A DNA stretch of 64,000 bases from Seonamhaeicola sp. ML3 (GTDB lineage Bacteria > Bacteroidota > Bacteroidia > Flavobacteriales > Flavobacteriaceae), in assembly GCF_023273855.1 (NCBI RefSeq), contig NZ_CP096884.1, positions 496,001 to 560,000 on the forward strand, given 5' to 3'. The position numbers and the translations under genes are program-made. Below are positions 33,824 through 42,564 of this stretch, piece by piece. The notes under the pieces were generated by a model. That model was not told the DNA's origin. It did not search any database and saw nothing but the letters and a program-made list of their open reading frames with translations. Position 1 is the first letter of the stretch, and the number at the start of each line of letters is the position of its first letter.

Positions 33824-34871
33824 ATTCCCTAAATGTTATTTTAGAAATTTTACCTGCTCCAGCAGCATAAGCAACAGAATCATTTAAAAAACGAATGGTA
33901 TAAAAACCCTCATCGCTTAAATGCTTCCAGGTATCTCCAGAATCATTGCTGTAGTCTATGCCTTTAAAACCAACAACAACTAATTCCTTTCCGCCCCGAT
34001 TAGGAACATACTGTACACAACTCCTGTAACCAGGGTTTTGGTTTTCGGCCACGAGTTGCCAAGTTTTACCACTATCAGAAGTTTTTATTTTATTAGCAGT
34101 ATTTTCGTCGGGCTTGGTATAGTCACCCCCAATGGCAAACCCGTTTTGCTCATCATAAAAATCGATAGAATAGATACCCGTAGTTTCCTTTCCTTGAACA
34201 ATAGGTGTATTGAACACCTCCCAAGATTTACCTCTATCTGGAGAATACAGAACACGGCTTACTTTTCCCCCAGTTGCAACCCAAGTATGATCTCCAACAA
34301 TAGCAATATTAGTATCGCTAGCAGCAAAAGCGGCTTCACTAGCTTTGGCTTTTGGTAGCACATCACAGGGTAATTTCGCCCAAGTACCTCCTCCATCTCT
34401 TGTAATAATTACACTCATACAGTCTGTTGTTGGGTCGCCTATAGCAATACCCTCTTGGTCATTCCAAAACGCCATGGAATCATAAAAAACCTTAGGATGA
34501 TTTTCATAATAAACCAACCATCCATCTGAAAACAATTTTGCCGGACTGCCAATTGACAACGTAAACGTTTTATCACCTTGAAAGGCAATGGACCTAAAAT
34601 TACTGGGCTTTAAGGAATCTTCAGTAACACTCCAATAATTTCCAACTTCGAAGTCTTTCATATAAGATAAGACACTTCTATATATTTCTCCTCTTGAACT
34701 AGCTGCCACTACCCTTCCTTCATTTATTTCCAATGCCCTGACATTCAACAAAGAATCTTCCAAAATATGGCTTATTTCTATTTCACTAATATTTCTATGA
34801 ATAAATTTGGTTTCCTTTTTACAAGAAAAACTAAAAATCACTAGGATTGCCAAAAGAACAAGTTGCTTCAT
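33822..34871 (-). CDS. Lipoprotein with BNR/Asp-box beta-propeller
   Basis: With the ATG at 34871 the protein has 349 residues. A lipoprotein signal (LLAILVIFSFSCKKE) is followed by a propeller with Asp-box turns: TRDGGGTWAKL, SPDRGKSWEVF, SDSGKTWQLV and SNDSGDTWKHL. Each is the S/T-x-D-x-G-x-T/S-W pattern found in sialidases, sortilin-like and HCF136-like proteins. No enzyme active site is recognisable, so a binding or assembly role is more likely. It is the last gene of the YHYH/MORN/SCO/BNR run, separated from the SCO gene by a terminator-like hairpin. The first in-frame ATG (34907) would place 12 residues before the signal peptide. Confidence 0.78.
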   Translation of the reverse strand: MKQLVLLAILVIFSFSCKKETKFIHRNISEIEISHILEDSLLNVRALEINEGRVVAASSRGEIYRSVLSYMKDFEVGNYWSVTEDSLKPSNFRSIAFQGDKTFTLSIGSPAKLFSDGWLVYYENHPKVFYDSMAFWNDQEGIAIGDPTTDCMSVIITRDGGGTWAKLPCDVLPKAKASEAAFAASDTNIAIVGDHTWVATGGKVSRVLYSPDRGKSWEVFNTPIVQGKETTGIYSIDFYDEQNGFAIGGDYTKPDENTANKIKTSDSGKTWQLVAENQNPGYRSCVQYVPNRGGKELVVVGFKGIDYSNDSGDTWKHLSDEGFYTIRFLNDSVAYAAGAGKISKITFRE

Positions 34872-34894
34872 AACATGTATTTGTATAAAAATAA

Positions 34895-34924
34895 GAAAGC
34901 CCCACAATTAATTGTGAGGCTTTC
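34895..34924 (-). terminator. Hairpin between the SCO and BNR genes
   Basis: GAAAGCCCCACAATT (34895-34909) and AATTGTGAGGCTTTC (34910-34924) pair with a single mismatch. On the minus strand a TTCTTATTTTT tract follows, so it may terminate part of the SCO-gene transcripts. Confidence 0.75.
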
Positions 34925-34953
34925 AAAAAAAAAACTAGGTTTATTAACCAAAT

Positions 34954-35583
34954 CTAACTTTCCTGTTTTAATATATCTATATGTCTATAAAGTCGCTCTA
35001 CATCTAACGGAAGTGTACCATTATAAACACCTCTAATAAAGCCTTGTTTATCTACCAGTATAAAATTTTCGGTATGAATAAAATTACTCTCATCTTGAGT
35101 TTTCACAAAATCCTCGTCGGCAAAATAACCTGCTCGTGCCATATGATACAATACCTCCTTATCCCCTGTAACCAAATGCCATTTTTCATTATTCACACCA
35201 TTCCTTAAAGCATAGTCTTTTAGAACAGGAACCGAATCTCGCCATGGCATAACGGTATGAGACAACAATAATATGTCTTCATCTTGTTCGTAAGTTTTCT
35301 GAATCTTACCCATATTTTTGGTCAACTTTGGGCAGATACCTGGACAGCTAGTAAAAAAGAAATCTGCAATATAAATTTTCCCTTCAAATGTTTTATTGGT
35401 AATGGTTTCGTCTTCTTGATTCGTAAATGAAAATGCTGGTATTTTATGAACCCCTTTATCCCAATTTGGAGTAAAATCTGCTGAATTAAAATAAGGCAAT
35501 TTAGTTACTCCCTTATGCACTTTCTGCTCTTCTTTGCATGAAATGAAAATTAAAAACGTTGCTATTAATGTGATGTATTTCAT
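34954..35583 (-). CDS. SCO1/SenC family lipoprotein
   Basis: The 209-residue protein has a lipoprotein signal (TLIATFLIFISCKEE) and a thioredoxin fold with the copper-binding CxxxC motif FFFTSCPGICPKLT. The distant histidine expected in the SCO family is in SNFIHTENFILVD. SCO proteins bind copper and help assemble the CuA site of cytochrome oxidases or act as thiol-disulfide exchangers. It sits with YHYH, MORN and BNR lipoproteins rather than oxidase genes, hinting at another copper protein as client. The start at 35583 gives a clean signal peptide. Confidence 0.9.
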   Translation of the reverse strand: MKYITLIATFLIFISCKEEQKVHKGVTKLPYFNSADFTPNWDKGVHKIPAFSFTNQEDETITNKTFEGKIYIADFFFTSCPGICPKLTKNMGKIQKTYEQDEDILLLSHTVMPWRDSVPVLKDYALRNGVNNEKWHLVTGDKEVLYHMARAGYFADEDFVKTQDESNFIHTENFILVDKQGFIRGVYNGTLPLDVERLYRHIDILKQES

Positions 35584-35635
35584 TCTTTGATTTCTTATGA
35601 GATTCTGAAAAAAAGTTCAAAATGACAACACATTG

Positions 35636-36202
35636 TCATTTTATCTCGTCACTATCTTTAGTTACGGTAAAGCACTTTTTTAATCCTACGAGCCCAAAAC
35701 GCTCTCCATCAATTACTTCATAGTTAGATTTAATGCTACCATCTATCTTCCATAACTTTTGGGAACCAGACTCTTTTCCGTTCTTATAATTAAAATCCAT
35801 AGAGCGTTTTCCATCGGCATACCATTCTTTTACATTGCCATGAAACTCACCTTTGTTGTTAAAAGTGTAAACAAATTTCTGAGCTCCGTTTTGCCACCAA
35901 GCCTTATGGATTCCTACTTTAACACCTTGATTATAAAATCTTTCAAGCGCTAATGCACCATCTTGAAACCACTGTTTTTCAGAACCTTGTTTTCTACCTT
36001 CGGTATAAAATATCTCAGATTGTATTTGTCCGTTTTGAAAATGGCTAACTAATTTTCCTGTAAACGGGCTGTCTTCAAATTTTAACACGCCATTATCTAG
36101 ATTAAACGCTTTACTGGTAGCATCAACAATCAGGATTTCGTCTTTCTTGCAAGAGACAAAAACCAAAAAGAACAGAACAATATGAAAAAGAGTGTGCTTC
36201 AA
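35636..36202 (-). CDS. Lipoprotein with MORN-like (YwqK) repeats
   Basis: The 188-residue protein has a lipoprotein signal (HIVLFFLVFVSCKKDE). Repeats of about 22 residues follow: FTGKLVSHFQNGQIQSEIFY, GSEKQWFQDGALALERFY, GIHKAWWQNGAQKFVYTFN and GNVKEWYADGKRSMDFNY. These are MORN-type hairpins as in YwqK-like proteins. They form extended beta-sheets used for binding; the ligand is unknown. The gene abuts the YHYH gene (stop at 36203, start at 36202) and precedes the SCO gene by 53 bases, so the three form one operon. Confidence 0.85.
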   Translation of the reverse strand: MKHTLFHIVLFFLVFVSCKKDEILIVDATSKAFNLDNGVLKFEDSPFTGKLVSHFQNGQIQSEIFYTEGRKQGSEKQWFQDGALALERFYNQGVKVGIHKAWWQNGAQKFVYTFNNKGEFHGNVKEWYADGKRSMDFNYKNGKESGSQKLWKIDGSIKSNYEVIDGERFGLVGLKKCFTVTKDSDEIK

Positions 36203-37015
36203 TTAACGTGAAATATTCCCTGGCGTACCATAAAAGCCATTTCCATTTAAATAAGGATCTTCGCTAGTAATATGGTAATGATAAATACCATCAGGAAAAT
36301 CTGCCGTAGCATGAGAATGACCGTGATAATCGTCTAAATCTGAATTGGTGATTTCTTTTCCACTTTCCATTGGTCCATATACCGGGAAACCATCTGCTAA
36401 TAATCCTAAAAAGGCATCATCTCCAAACTGCTCGGTTAAATACGCAGGTTCAATATGATAATGATAAACACTTCCACCTGTTGGGTGACCGAGCCATTGA
36501 TCAAAAGAATTAATTTCTCGAGTTAAGGGAGAACCTCCTGCAGCATATTGATTAAAAAATACAACCCCATTTCTCGAAATTCCAATAGGCCCCATAGGCG
36601 TAGCTTCTTTATTTGTGGCTTCCTCAGGGTTTAAAGTAATTGTAAACACAATATTTTGTGTTCCAATTCTATTAGGGTTTATTCGAAATTCGCTGTTTGT
36701 TCCGTTGTATTCAGCATGCAAAGGATTAGATTCTGGCCAATACGGACTGGTATGATTGGGTAAATCTTGAGTAATGAAAGTTACCGTATTACCATTCACC
36801 TCGTAAGACAATCCCGTTCCAGAAAACTTAGACAGAATACTACTAATATCGTAACTCGTATTATCTGGCTCTGGTTCCACTGGGTTCTCTGTATTATCCA
36901 TATTGTTATTATTATCCTCTTCTTGATTTACAATAACATCATCACCGCTAGAGCAGGCTATAAAAATAATAGTCAACAACAATGGTAATGCTAGTAATTT
37001 CTTTACATTTTTCAT
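36203..37015 (-). CDS. YHYH domain lipoprotein
   Basis: The 270-residue protein has a lipoprotein signal (LLLTIIFIACSSGDD) and a low-complexity N/E/P linker (residues about 30-52). The YHYH domain follows: ATPMGPIGISRNGVVFFNQY, GGSVYHYHIEP, LLADGFPVYGP and a second DGIYHYHITSEDPY. Two histidine-rich YHYH motifs suggest metal binding, but the function is not established. It is first in the minus-strand run YHYH-MORN-SCO-BNR; the SCO copper protein downstream makes copper a reasonable guess. Confidence 0.88.
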   Translation of the reverse strand: MKNVKKLLALPLLLTIIFIACSSGDDVIVNQEEDNNNNMDNTENPVEPEPDNTSYDISSILSKFSGTGLSYEVNGNTVTFITQDLPNHTSPYWPESNPLHAEYNGTNSEFRINPNRIGTQNIVFTITLNPEEATNKEATPMGPIGISRNGVVFFNQYAAGGSPLTREINSFDQWLGHPTGGSVYHYHIEPAYLTEQFGDDAFLGLLADGFPVYGPMESGKEITNSDLDDYHGHSHATADFPDGIYHYHITSEDPYLNGNGFYGTPGNISR

Positions 37016-37096
37016 AATTCATTTTCTTTAAGGGGTTATTTTATAGACTTTCTAAAAGAAGAAAGGTTTAAATCGTCCTAAAATCTTTTTGTTGGT

Positions 37097-37105
37097 TACC
37101 TTTGC
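37097..37105 (+). promoter_or_regulatory. -7 promoter element upstream of the RsmB-like gene
   Basis: TACCTTTGC fits TAnnTTTG. It contains the TTG at 37102 that could be mistaken for an upstream start codon; the message would begin near 37111, just before the ATG at 37123, giving a very short leader. Confidence 0.55.
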
Positions 37106-37122
37106 ACCCAGATTTGGTAGAT

Positions 37123-38334
37123 ATGAGATTACACAGAAACTTATGCTTTGCGGTTATTGATGGTTTGACCGATATTTTCAATGAAGACAATTATGCCGAT
37201 AAAGTCATTCAGCAGCTATTAAAAAGAGACAAACGTTGGGGTGCACGTGACCGCGCTTTTGTTGCAGAAACCACTTATGATATAGTACGATGGAAACGCC
37301 TTTATGCCGAAATTGCTGAAGTCAAAGAACCTTTTAACCGTGATAATCTTTGGCGTATGTTTGCCGTTTGGGCAACCTTAAAAGGAATTAAGCTACCAGA
37401 TTGGAAATATTTTGTTGGTACACCTACCAGAAAAATAAAAGGCCGTTTCGATGAACTTTCTAAAATCAGGAAATTTAGAGAATCTATTCCAGATTGGATT
37501 GATGAACTTGGTATTGAGGAATTAGGTGAGAAAAAATGGACCAAAGAAATAGCGGTCCAAAATAAACAGGCCGATGTTATCTTAAGAACCAATACCCTAA
37601 AAACTTCTAAAGAAAAACTACAAAATATTTTATTCGACGAGAATATTGAAACCGAATTTATAAAAGGTTATTCGTCGGCTTTAAAACTAAAAGAACGCGC
37701 TAATGTTTTTGTAACCGATGCGTTTAAAAACGGTCTATTCGAAGTTCAGGACGCCTCATCGCAGTTGGTGGCTGATATGCTTGATGTAAAGCCAGGCATG
37801 AAAGTCGTAGACACTTGTGCCGGTGCCGGTGGAAAAACACTACATATTGCTTCCTTGATGGAAAATAAAGGCCAAATTGTGGCCATGGACATCTATGAAA
37901 GCAAACTTAAGAAGCTTAAAGTTAGAGCAAGACGAAACGGTGTTCACAACATAGATCTAAAGGTTATAGATTCCACTAAGCCTATTAAAAAACTTCACAA
38001 TAAGGCACACCGTGTGCTTATAGATGCCCCTTGTTCTGGCCTTGGTGTTTTAAGAAGAAACCCAGATGCCAAATGGAAATTAGAACCTGAGTTTCTTGAT
38101 CAAATAAGAGGTATTCAGCAAGACATTCTACAGCGTTATTCTAAAATGGTAAAGTCGGGCGGAAAATTGGTGTATGCGACATGTTCTGTGTTACCTTCGG
38201 AAAATGAAAATCAGGTAAATGCATTCCTAGATTCTGAAGCCGGTAAAGAGTTTACCTTTGTAAAAGACAAAAAAGTATTGGCTCACGAATCTGGTTATGA
38301 CGGCTTTTACATGGCGTTGTTAGAGAAGCATTAA
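37123..38334 (+). CDS. RsmB/NOL1-NOP2-Sun family RNA m5C methyltransferase
   Basis: From the ATG at 37123 the protein has 403 residues. The N-terminal NusB-like helical part (about 1-140) leads to a SAM-dependent methyltransferase domain: VDTCAGAGGKTLHIASLM, then RVLIDAPCSGLGVLRRNPDAKW and GGKLVYATCSVLPSENENQ. The cysteines in DAPCSG and ATCSV are the two catalytic cysteines of RNA m5C methyltransferases. The family methylates rRNA (for example C967 of 16S rRNA by RsmB). Which cytosine is modified here is inferred only. A TTG at 37102 lies within the promoter and is not the start. Confidence 0.88.
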   Translation: MRLHRNLCFAVIDGLTDIFNEDNYADKVIQQLLKRDKRWGARDRAFVAETTYDIVRWKRLYAEIAEVKEPFNRDNLWRMFAVWATLKGIKLPDWKYFVGTPTRKIKGRFDELSKIRKFRESIPDWIDELGIEELGEKKWTKEIAVQNKQADVILRTNTLKTSKEKLQNILFDENIETEFIKGYSSALKLKERANVFVTDAFKNGLFEVQDASSQLVADMLDVKPGMKVVDTCAGAGGKTLHIASLMENKGQIVAMDIYESKLKKLKVRARRNGVHNIDLKVIDSTKPIKKLHNKAHRVLIDAPCSGLGVLRRNPDAKWKLEPEFLDQIRGIQQDILQRYSKMVKSGGKLVYATCSVLPSENENQVNAFLDSEAGKEFTFVKDKKVLAHESGYDGFYMALLEKH

Positions 38335-38345
38335 CAATAAGTCTT

Positions 38346-38572
38346 TGTCATTCTGATTGCCCGTGCTGAGCGGATTCGAAGCAAACGTAAGAATCTGTTT
38401 AATGAGGTGACCAATATTATTCAGGCTTGTTCTAAAACAACGAGATTGTCACGTCGCTACACTCCTCACAATGACGGCGTGCTTGTTTGGTTTTGTCAAC
38501 CTGAACTCGTTTCAGGTTCTCACAATAATTAATAATTGAAATTTGAGATTCTGAAACAAGTTCAGAATGACA
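38346..38572. repeat. Composite intergenic repeat block
   Basis: The gap 38335-38609 holds no gene but several repeat pieces. At 38346 TGTCATTCTGATTGCC leads into GTGCTGAGCGGATTCGAAGC. At 38441-38476 lies ACGAGATTGTCACGTCGC followed by CTCACAATGACGG, a different unit. At 38494-38520 is TGTCAACCTGAACTCG...TTTCAGGTTCT. At 38545-38572 is ATTCTGAAACAAGTTCAGAATGACA. The last two form a two-hairpin TGTCA/TGACA element like the copies at 46506 and 47048. Confidence 0.75.
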
Positions 38573-38609
38573 ACTAGTAATGTTTTAAACAGTCTTTTTA
38601 TTTTTACAT

Positions 38610-39473
38610 ATGGCAAAAGAAGACTTGAAAAAACATCTTGGAAACATACTTTACGAAAACATTGAAAATTTACAACCTATTAGCGGCGGCGATATTTCAC
38701 AAGCCTATAGAATTGACACAAACAATTCAAGTTATTTTTTAAAGTTGAACGGTGCAGACAAGCTCAACATGTTTAAAACCGAAGCCTATGGCTTAGAACT
38801 GATTGCTAAAACAAATACTATTAAAACACCTAAAATTTTAGCTTTCGATGTATTTGAAAACTCGGCTTTTCTATTAATGGAATTTGTGGAGTCCAAATCA
38901 CCAACAGCCCAAGACTTTAAAGCATTGGGTAAGCAGTTAGCTGCATTGCACCAATGTACATCGGAAAGTTTTGGACTTGACACAAACAACTTTATTGGCA
39001 GTCTAACTCAGTCTAACAACCAACATGAATCTTGGACCGATTTCTACATTGATGAACGCCTAATACCTCAACTAGACCTCGCCAAAAGCAAAGGACTATT
39101 AAACGCTAAAGAGATTCCCTTGACCTCAGCAATGAAAGACGCTTTACAGACTCTTTTCCAAAACATAAAACCATCGCTTTTACATGGCGATTTATGGAGT
39201 GGCAACTACCTCATTGCTTCAAACGGGACGCCTTACCTGATTGACCCAGCAGTTTATTACGGACATAGCGAAATTGATATCGCCATGACCAAACTGTTTG
39301 GTGGATTCTCTAATCATTTTTATGAGGCATACTTTGACACGATGCCTCCAGATGACTATACAAATCAACGCATTGAGATTTACCAATTGTATTATTTGTT
39401 AGTGCATTTGAATTTGTTTGGACGAAGTTATTATGGTTCCGTAGCCTCTATTTTGAAAAGTTTTTTTTCTTGA
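38610..39473 (+). CDS. Fructosamine kinase-family protein (ketosamine-3-kinase-like)
   Basis: The 287-residue protein matches the FN3K family: NLQPISGGDISQAYRIDT near the N-terminus, LLMEFVESKSP as hinge, LGKQLAALHQ, NFIGSLTQSN, then catalytic SLLHGDLWSGN and YLIDPAVYYGHSEIDIAM with the metal aspartate. These kinases phosphorylate ketosamines on glycated proteins or amines, promoting deglycation. Length agrees with bacterial members (about 290). It follows a repeat-rich gap and appears monocistronic. Exact substrate is unknown. Confidence 0.9.
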   Translation: MAKEDLKKHLGNILYENIENLQPISGGDISQAYRIDTNNSSYFLKLNGADKLNMFKTEAYGLELIAKTNTIKTPKILAFDVFENSAFLLMEFVESKSPTAQDFKALGKQLAALHQCTSESFGLDTNNFIGSLTQSNNQHESWTDFYIDERLIPQLDLAKSKGLLNAKEIPLTSAMKDALQTLFQNIKPSLLHGDLWSGNYLIASNGTPYLIDPAVYYGHSEIDIAMTKLFGGFSNHFYEAYFDTMPPDDYTNQRIEIYQLYYLLVHLNLFGRSYYGSVASILKSFFS

Positions 39474-39599
39474 CTTTATAAAATTACAACCACGTTAGTT
39501 TAATACTTGCTATGCATCACTCTAACCGTTTTAAAACGTTATTATAGGATGCCCTCAGTATCAAGAGCATGTATTAAAATTAAATTTTATGAAAATTAT

Positions 39600-39630
39600 T
39601 TTATGTTTTACATAAATTTATTTACGTTTG
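39600..39630 (+). promoter_or_regulatory. Promoter and palindromic operator of the DUF2975/XRE pair
   Basis: The palindrome TTTATGTTTTACATAAA (39600-39616) has 7-bp arms and lies just upstream of TACGTTTG (39623-39630), which fits the -7 consensus. A bound dimer would cover the -33 to -14 region. The XRE protein encoded two genes on is the natural candidate to bind it. Confidence 0.55.
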
Positions 39631-39651
39631 TATTAATAAAAGTTATTACTC

Positions 39652-40209
39652 ATGAAACGAAATAAAATAATTCAGACCACATTAAACCTTAATAGATTCA
39701 CTTTTTGGTTGTCAATAGTTGGAGGGACTGCACTTATTCTTTATATAGGCTATTTATTTATTTTTCCAGAATCGTATCCCGATATTAAAATTTTAAATGA
39801 TGGAAATATTTCAACCTTTTACTTATGTACTGAATGTGATTATACTGCAAAAAGTATCCCTATTACGGAAGTTGGTTCAGAAATGAAAATCTGGATACTA
39901 CTGCGCCTAGCTACAATGGGTTTACTATTTATATTGATTACTAATGAAGTAATCAAAATTTTAAAATCAGTTAGAGATTATAAAACATTCCATAATCAAA
40001 ACATGTTGTATTTCAAACGAATAGCTAAATATACCTTAGCAATCGCCTTTTTTAGAACCATCAATTTTGTTGACGAGGGACAACACGGGATAGGTTTAGA
40101 AATAGGGTTTCCCCTAGATTTGTTGCTATTTGCGTTATTCAGCCTAAGTCTTAGTGAAGTTTTTAAAGAAGGTCAACTCTTGCAAGAGGATAAAGATTCA
40201 ATATTATGA
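39652..40209 (+). CDS. DUF2975 membrane protein
   Basis: The 185-residue protein has four membrane segments: FWLSIVGGTALILYIGYLFI, ILLRLATMGLLFILITNEVI, ILKSVRDYKTFHNQN followed by YTLAIAFFRTINFV, and LDLLLFALFSLSLSEVF. The DYKTFHNQN...FKRIAKYTLAI segment and the C-terminal LSEVFKEG...LQEDKDSIL match DUF2975. Its stop overlaps the start of a small XRE regulator (ATGA at 40206). Such pairs are common; the membrane protein is thought to inform the regulator, but the signal is unknown. Confidence 0.85.
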   Translation: MKRNKIIQTTLNLNRFTFWLSIVGGTALILYIGYLFIFPESYPDIKILNDGNISTFYLCTECDYTAKSIPITEVGSEMKIWILLRLATMGLLFILITNEVIKILKSVRDYKTFHNQNMLYFKRIAKYTLAIAFFRTINFVDEGQHGIGLEIGFPLDLLLFALFSLSLSEVFKEGQLLQEDKDSIL

Positions 40210-40418
40210 GTATCGTTATAAATCTGGATGTAATGCTGGCCAAACGTAAAATGAAGCTAAAGGACTTGGCAGAGACCATTGGTATATCTGAAACCAATCT
40301 CTCCCTACTGAAAACAGGTAAAGTGAAAGGTATCAGGTTCAATACATTGGATAGCATTTGTGAAGTATTGGAATGCCAACCTGGAGATATATTAGAACAC
40401 ATCCCTCCAGATTCGTAA
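40206..40418 (+). CDS. Small XRE/Cro-family regulator (YozG-like)
   Basis: The 70-residue protein is a bare helix-turn-helix of the Cro/C1 type: MLAKRKMKLKDLAETIGISE, then TNLSLLKTGKVKGIRFNTLD and SICEVLECQPGDILEHI. It overlaps the DUF2975 gene by four bases, so both are made together. It probably regulates its own promoter, which has a palindrome at 39600-39616. Confidence 0.9.
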   Translation: MSIVINLDVMLAKRKMKLKDLAETIGISETNLSLLKTGKVKGIRFNTLDSICEVLECQPGDILEHIPPDS

Positions 40419-40500
40419 AATGATATCACTTTAAAAACTATTAGAAAGGAGAAAAGGCTGCTACTCTAGAAAATATTAAAATCAATAATTCTTAACGATT

Positions 40501-41727
40501 ATGAAACTATATGCTATCATAGCAATCATCTTATTGTTTAACTCTTGCAATCCTGCCGGAAAAAACACCAAGGAATTAGTCATGGTTAATACACTAGAAA
40601 GCCCTGTAACACTTCCTTATGAGATGATTAACGGATTAATTGTTATCAAGCTGCAAATAAATAATTCTAAACCGTTAAATTTTGTTTTAGACACGGGTGC
40701 TCCCATCACCTGTATTTTTGAATCTGATAGAGCCATTGGATTTCAAGACCCTTTAGATGAACATGACAAAATTGGTTCACATACAGAAACATATATGGAA
40801 AAGCCCGTGAAATTTATTGATGGATTACATCTCAAATTGAATGATGATATCTTTCTTAAAAATCTATCTGTAGGGTTGTGGCCACCAGAACTGTTTTTTA
40901 AAAGTACTTCTTATGACAATGTGCCATATGATGGTATAATAGGTTATGACTTATTAAGGTTTGTAATGTTAGAAATTAACCAAGAAAGTAAAACCATAAC
41001 ATTACATAATCCAAAGGAGGCTATTTTACCAGACGATTGGGTTTATTCCAATCTTGAATTCAAAAACAATAAGCCTTATTGCAATATTAACTTACGGATC
41101 AAACCAGAAGACGAAAATATCCCACTAAAAGCACACTTAGATTTTGGGAACATAAACCATATGTGGGTAAAAACAAATCCTAGCAAAAACATAATTGCCC
41201 CAGTAGAAAGTAAAGAACAAGTTATCGGTATGTCATTAGATGGCAAACCAATGATGGGAATTTCATGGCCAATTCATAGTTTAGAAATTGCTGGATTTAT
41301 TAATTGGGCAGTACCAATTAGGTTTTCTTCTACTGGGCATTCTCGAGATAAGAACAGAGAGGGACATATTGGCTTGAGAGAGCTAGAACGCTTTAATTTA
41401 TTGATTGATTACCATAATGAACGCCTTGGGATTAGCCCTATCAAAGAATCCTTTACAATCGATGATGATTCCTTAAAATCATACGAAGGGAAGTATTCAT
41501 CTCCAAACCTTTCTTATATCATAAAATTGGAGGCAAAAAGAAATCTCTTATATCTTTCAGCAAAAGGAAAGAATCCAATTCCTATGGTTCCCATAAACAA
41601 CTCTACGTTTAGTTTCAAACCAATGAATATTAGGATAATTTTTTCAAGAAACGAAAACGGCGAAATTGATTATACTAAGTTCACCCTTGAAGAAACCAAA
41701 AAAGAGTCAACTTGGACAAAACTTTGA
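40501..41727 (+). CDS. Retropepsin-like aspartic protease lipoprotein
   Basis: The 408-residue protein has a lipoprotein signal (IIAIILLFNSCNPAGK). An aspartic-protease-like domain follows with the hallmark FVLDTGAPITCIF (DTG near residue 64) and IIGYDLLRF. A second, related half has AHLDFGNINHMWV, with DFG in the place of DTG, and HIGLRELERFNLLIDYHNERLGI. The C-terminal 70 residues (YEGKYSSPNLSYIIKLEAK) resemble a DUF3471-type beta domain. The second Asp motif is altered, so activity, if any, would need dimerisation. No operon partner is evident. Confidence 0.75.
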   Translation: MKLYAIIAIILLFNSCNPAGKNTKELVMVNTLESPVTLPYEMINGLIVIKLQINNSKPLNFVLDTGAPITCIFESDRAIGFQDPLDEHDKIGSHTETYMEKPVKFIDGLHLKLNDDIFLKNLSVGLWPPELFFKSTSYDNVPYDGIIGYDLLRFVMLEINQESKTITLHNPKEAILPDDWVYSNLEFKNNKPYCNINLRIKPEDENIPLKAHLDFGNINHMWVKTNPSKNIIAPVESKEQVIGMSLDGKPMMGISWPIHSLEIAGFINWAVPIRFSSTGHSRDKNREGHIGLRELERFNLLIDYHNERLGISPIKESFTIDDDSLKSYEGKYSSPNLSYIIKLEAKRNLLYLSAKGKNPIPMVPINNSTFSFKPMNIRIIFSRNENGEIDYTKFTLEETKKESTWTKL

Positions 41728-41791
41728 TTTTATTTTACGAAATTATTACGGTTTGGTAAAATCAATTCTTCAAAAATACTTTTAACTTATC

Positions 41792-41861
41792 TGTCATTCC
41801 TGCGTAGGCAGGAATCTATTTTGGTTAAATTATGTGTATTCCCACCTACGGAGGAATGACA
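41792..41861. repeat. Palindromic repeat, CTGCGTAGGCAG variant
   Basis: TGTCATTCCTGCGTAGGCAG with GAATC forms one hairpin (41792-41816). ATTCCCACCTACGGAGGAATGACA forms the inverted partner (about 41838-41861). The TGTCA and TGACA ends agree with the main family but the stem sequence differs. Confidence 0.75.
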
Positions 41862-41961
41862 AAAGGCTTGATTTTGTAAAAAATTTCATCTACCTTCGTT
41901 TAACACTGGATATAAGACATTGAAACGTCGCATATCCAAAAGTTAGCAGTGATTTGAGAAA

Positions 41962-42543
41962 ATGGAATATACATTAATACTTCTTGGAATTTTTATTGTT
42001 GCTATTTCCAGAGCATATTATTTGGATTATAAAAGTGATAAAGAAGAATTTAATTTCTCTTTAAAAAATGTTGGAAAAAAAGTTCTTGAATATTGTTTTG
42101 TTCTATTGATAATATTTGGAATTAAATCCGCGTACACTTATTTAATTCCTTTAAATAAAACTAATGGAATAGAATATAACTCTGAACGATTGAAATTAGG
42201 AATCCCACAAATATCAGACAATCTCAAGCACATTCCTGAATGGTCAGAGCAATTCGAAATAGTTTGGTATGATGAGAATTCAAAAAATGGACATTTCAAA
42301 AAAGTTGTTGAATATGGAGTTTTAAATGTAAAATCTGAAACTGACTATTACAAAAATGAAAACAAAAAAGATATTTATGTATGGTCGGAATATGATTTTA
42401 CCGATAACTCGTTCGCATATTTTATGGCAAAACCTAATGATAAAGTTGCTTCCATTTCGGAAAATGGACGACTGAAAATTGAAAAACCAAGAATAGAGCA
42501 GGAAATAAATAAATCGGAATTTGAAAAATTTATAAACGAATAA
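41962..42543 (+). CDS. Orphan membrane protein in a cassette-like unit
   Basis: The 193-residue protein has two hydrophobic segments (TLILLGIFIVAISRAYYLDY and VLEYCFVLLIIFGIKSAYTYLI). A soluble C-terminal domain (about 75-193) contains EWSEQFEIVWYDENSKNGHF and SEYDFTDNSFAYFMAKPND. I recognise no family. The gene lies alone between a repeat with GGATAT/ATATCC arms (41908-41937) and a 3' flank with stem-loops (42565-42612). Such orphan genes with boundary sequences of this style are frequent in Flavobacteria and may be mobile cassettes. No integrase is near. Confidence 0.65.
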   Translation: MEYTLILLGIFIVAISRAYYLDYKSDKEEFNFSLKNVGKKVLEYCFVLLIIFGIKSAYTYLIPLNKTNGIEYNSERLKLGIPQISDNLKHIPEWSEQFEIVWYDENSKNGHFKKVVEYGVLNVKSETDYYKNENKKDIYVWSEYDFTDNSFAYFMAKPNDKVASISENGRLKIEKPRIEQEINKSEFEKFINE

Positions 42544-42564
42544 AAACTACCGGCAACAATGGCT

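Noticed and set aside
38786-38989. Minus-strand open frames opposite large genes (several across the window)
   Set aside because: They are shadows of conserved genes on the other strand and have no family features of their own.
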